A stretch of 64,000 nt of DNA, taken from Kribbella capetownensis (GTDB lineage Bacteria; Actinomycetota; Actinomycetes; Propionibacteriales; Kribbellaceae). The DNA lies in the NCBI RefSeq assembly GCF_004331485.1, contig NZ_SJKD01000001.1, positions 62,001-126,000 on the forward strand. Direction: 5' to 3'. The notes under the pieces are model-generated. The model was not told the DNA's origin. It saw only the letters and a list, made by a program, of their open reading frames with translations, and searched no databases. The position numbers and the translations under genes are program-made. Shown here in pieces: positions 62,880-64,000 of this stretch (position 1 is its first letter; every line of letters starts with the position of its first letter).

Positions 62880-63842
62880 TCAGCAGGTGTACAGCGAGCT
62901 GGGGTGGACCTTCTCGCAGAAGCGGACGTGAAGGTGGTTGTCGTGCGCCGGCCACTCAGTGGTGAGGCCCTCGCTGATCAGAGTCGGGTCGTTGAAGAAG
63001 ATGAGCCGGACGTGGCCCGGAGCGGCGGCGTGGATCGCCTGGATGAGTTGGCGGGTCGCGGCCCGGTCGTACGTCGCCGACTGCCAGGTGATGCGGCCCG
63101 CGGTGCACTGGGCGCTGTCGGTCCGGATCGGCCAGATGTCGATGTCCAGCCCGACGTCGTGACTGCCGTGGCCGGGGATGTCACCACCGTGCTCGAAACC
63201 GGCGTCGCCGTACGGGAGCTGGCCTTGGTTCGTGCTCGCGAAGGATCGGGCCGCCTGCTCGAGTTGGGCGACGGCCGCGGACGTCGCCCAGTTGGCCGCC
63301 GTACCGTTGCCGTCGGGGTCCTGGTCGCAGAGGTTGGCGGTGAAGTCCGGGTAGTCGTAGTGCCAGGCGAGGTTGCGCCAGGTGACCGGACCGACGATGC
63401 CGTCCGCGCCGATCCCGGCATGCGACTGGAACGCGGTCACCGCGTCGCGGACCGCCGTACTGAACACGCCGTCGACCGGGAGACTCAACCGCCGCTTGGC
63501 GTTCAGCTCGACCTGCAACGCCTTCACCGCGGCGTTGCTGTCACCTGACCGGATCGTCGGCGCCAGCGCGGTCCAGGTCTGCGGGCCGACGATCCCGTCC
63601 ACACCGAGACCCTTTGCTGTCTGGAACGCCTTGGCAGCCGCGACAGTCGTCGTACCGAACACTCCGTCGGCAGTCACCGACTGCCCGTTGTGCTGCAGCA
63701 AATACTGGACGGCCAGTACGTCGGCCCCCCGATTCCCACTGCTCTGCGTCGGAAAGAACGCATTCGCATAAGCCTGCGCCGACCCAGGCAGCAACCCGGT
63801 CAAAAGCAGCACAGCCAAGGCAAGCACCACAACACGCTTCAT
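62880..63842 (-). CDS. Secreted peptidoglycan-binding murein endopeptidase (M74-like)
   Basis: 320-residue exported cell-wall enzyme. A Sec signal (MKRVVVLALAVLLLTGLLPG, cleavage after AQA) precedes two PG_binding_1 repeats (GADVLAVQYLLQHNGQSVTADG; NAAVKALQVELNAKRRLSLPVDG). The C-terminal LAS-type metallopeptidase domain shows HGGDIPGHGSHDVGLDIDIWP and DNHLHVRF, the zinc-ligand motifs of MepA-like endopeptidases. ATG at 63842 has GGAGGG upstream; the frame continues to 63899 without a signal. It should cleave peptide cross-links in peptidoglycan. Confidence 0.92.
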   Translation of the reverse strand: MKRVVVLALAVLLLTGLLPGSAQAYANAFFPTQSSGNRGADVLAVQYLLQHNGQSVTADGVFGTTTVAAAKAFQTAKGLGVDGIVGPQTWTALAPTIRSGDSNAAVKALQVELNAKRRLSLPVDGVFSTAVRDAVTAFQSHAGIGADGIVGPVTWRNLAWHYDYPDFTANLCDQDPDGNGTAANWATSAAVAQLEQAARSFASTNQGQLPYGDAGFEHGGDIPGHGSHDVGLDIDIWPIRTDSAQCTAGRITWQSATYDRAATRQLIQAIHAAAPGHVRLIFFNDPTLISEGLTTEWPAHDNHLHVRFCEKVHPSSLYTC

Positions 63843-63896
63843 GTTCCCTCCGGGGCGGAAGAGGTAACTGACTAACGTCTCCCCGCCACCATCCGG

Positions 63897-63960
63897 CATC
63901 CGTTTCCCACCCGCAAGACCCGGCGCAGTACTATGCTTGCAGATAATCCTGAAACGGATG
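63897..63960. promoter_or_regulatory. 10-bp inverted repeat in a divergent promoter region
   Basis: CATCCGTTTC (63897-63906) and GAAACGGATG (63951-63960) are perfect inverted copies 44 bp apart, flanking AT-rich sequence with TATGCT and GATAAT elements. It lies between the endopeptidase gene and a probable rightward gene and may be an operator pair. Confidence 0.5.
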
Positions 63961-63987
63961 ATCTTTTACCGGAAGGGTCGCGCTCTG

Positions 63988-64000
63988 ATGTCACTGAACC
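63988..64000 (+). CDS. Probable gene start cut by window end
   Basis: An ATG preceded by GGAAGGG at 11 bp opens a frame (M-S-L-N) that leaves the window. Product unknown. Confidence 0.4.

Overview
The window is about 64 kb of high-GC DNA with frequent GTG starts, four-base ATGA/GTGA gene junctions, F420-type LLM oxidoreductases, a DUF574-type methyltransferase, a TIGR03086 (mycothiol-isomerase-like) protein and SigB/F/G-type and NarL-type regulators. This points to a soil actinobacterium. The style of the genes resembles Kribbella (Propionibacteriales), but that genus call is inference from familiarity, not from a search. I see no rRNA, tRNA, CRISPR array, insertion sequence or prophage.

Layout. 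1-4458: an arabinose/arabinan import operon (sugar-binding protein cut by the window edge, two permeases, GH51 arabinofuranosidase), followed by a TMEM175-type channel. 5099-6030: a decayed duplicate of the next locus. 6006-10934: NarL/FixJ response regulator and histidine kinase, an ABC exporter, a tiny His/Arg- and Arg-Ser-repeat peptide coupled to the exporter stop, and a cytosolic Ser/Thr kinase. 10882-14387: a GNAT enzyme, a shortened siderophore-interacting protein, an iron-box-like dyad and a penicillin-acylase/siderophore-type acyltransferase fusion. 14425-16175: a DUF574-type methyltransferase and two small unknown proteins. 16333-22571: trehalose synthesis from glycogen (treX-treY-treZ).

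22861-27103: a metalloprotease remnant, a secreted trypsin-like protease, a Tat-exported flavin amine oxidase coupled to a secreted RidA protein, and a cupin. 27400-36728: a LacI-controlled sugar operon (lipoprotein, two permeases, two unusual glycoside-hydrolase-like proteins) with malate synthase as its last gene; the LacI gene is divergent and two tandem operator copies lie between. 36721-38138: an LLM oxidoreductase and a TetR regulator with a clear operator. 38260-40851: a methyltransferase remnant and two glycosyltransferase-like genes. 40822-43164: small metabolic enzymes. 43177-50276: a tightly overlapping five-gene cassette (SWIM protein, DUF5691, MoxR ATPase, DUF5682, VWA protein).

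50354-63842: an MFS exporter with a long coiled-coil tail, a LysR/LLM pair, an amidohydrolase lacking canonical metal ligands, a tandem 119-bp repeat with strong dyad symmetry, two SDR enzymes with a LysR regulator, a serine hydrolase, a SigB/F/G-type sigma factor coupled to a stand-alone LigD-type phosphoesterase, a nitroreductase and a secreted murein endopeptidase.

The best candidates for undescribed biology are the two-component/exporter/RS-repeat-peptide/kinase locus (with its decayed copy), the acylase-acyltransferase fusion under a possible iron box, the MoxR-VWA-SWIM cassette, the paired glycosidase-like proteins, and the 119-bp structured repeat.
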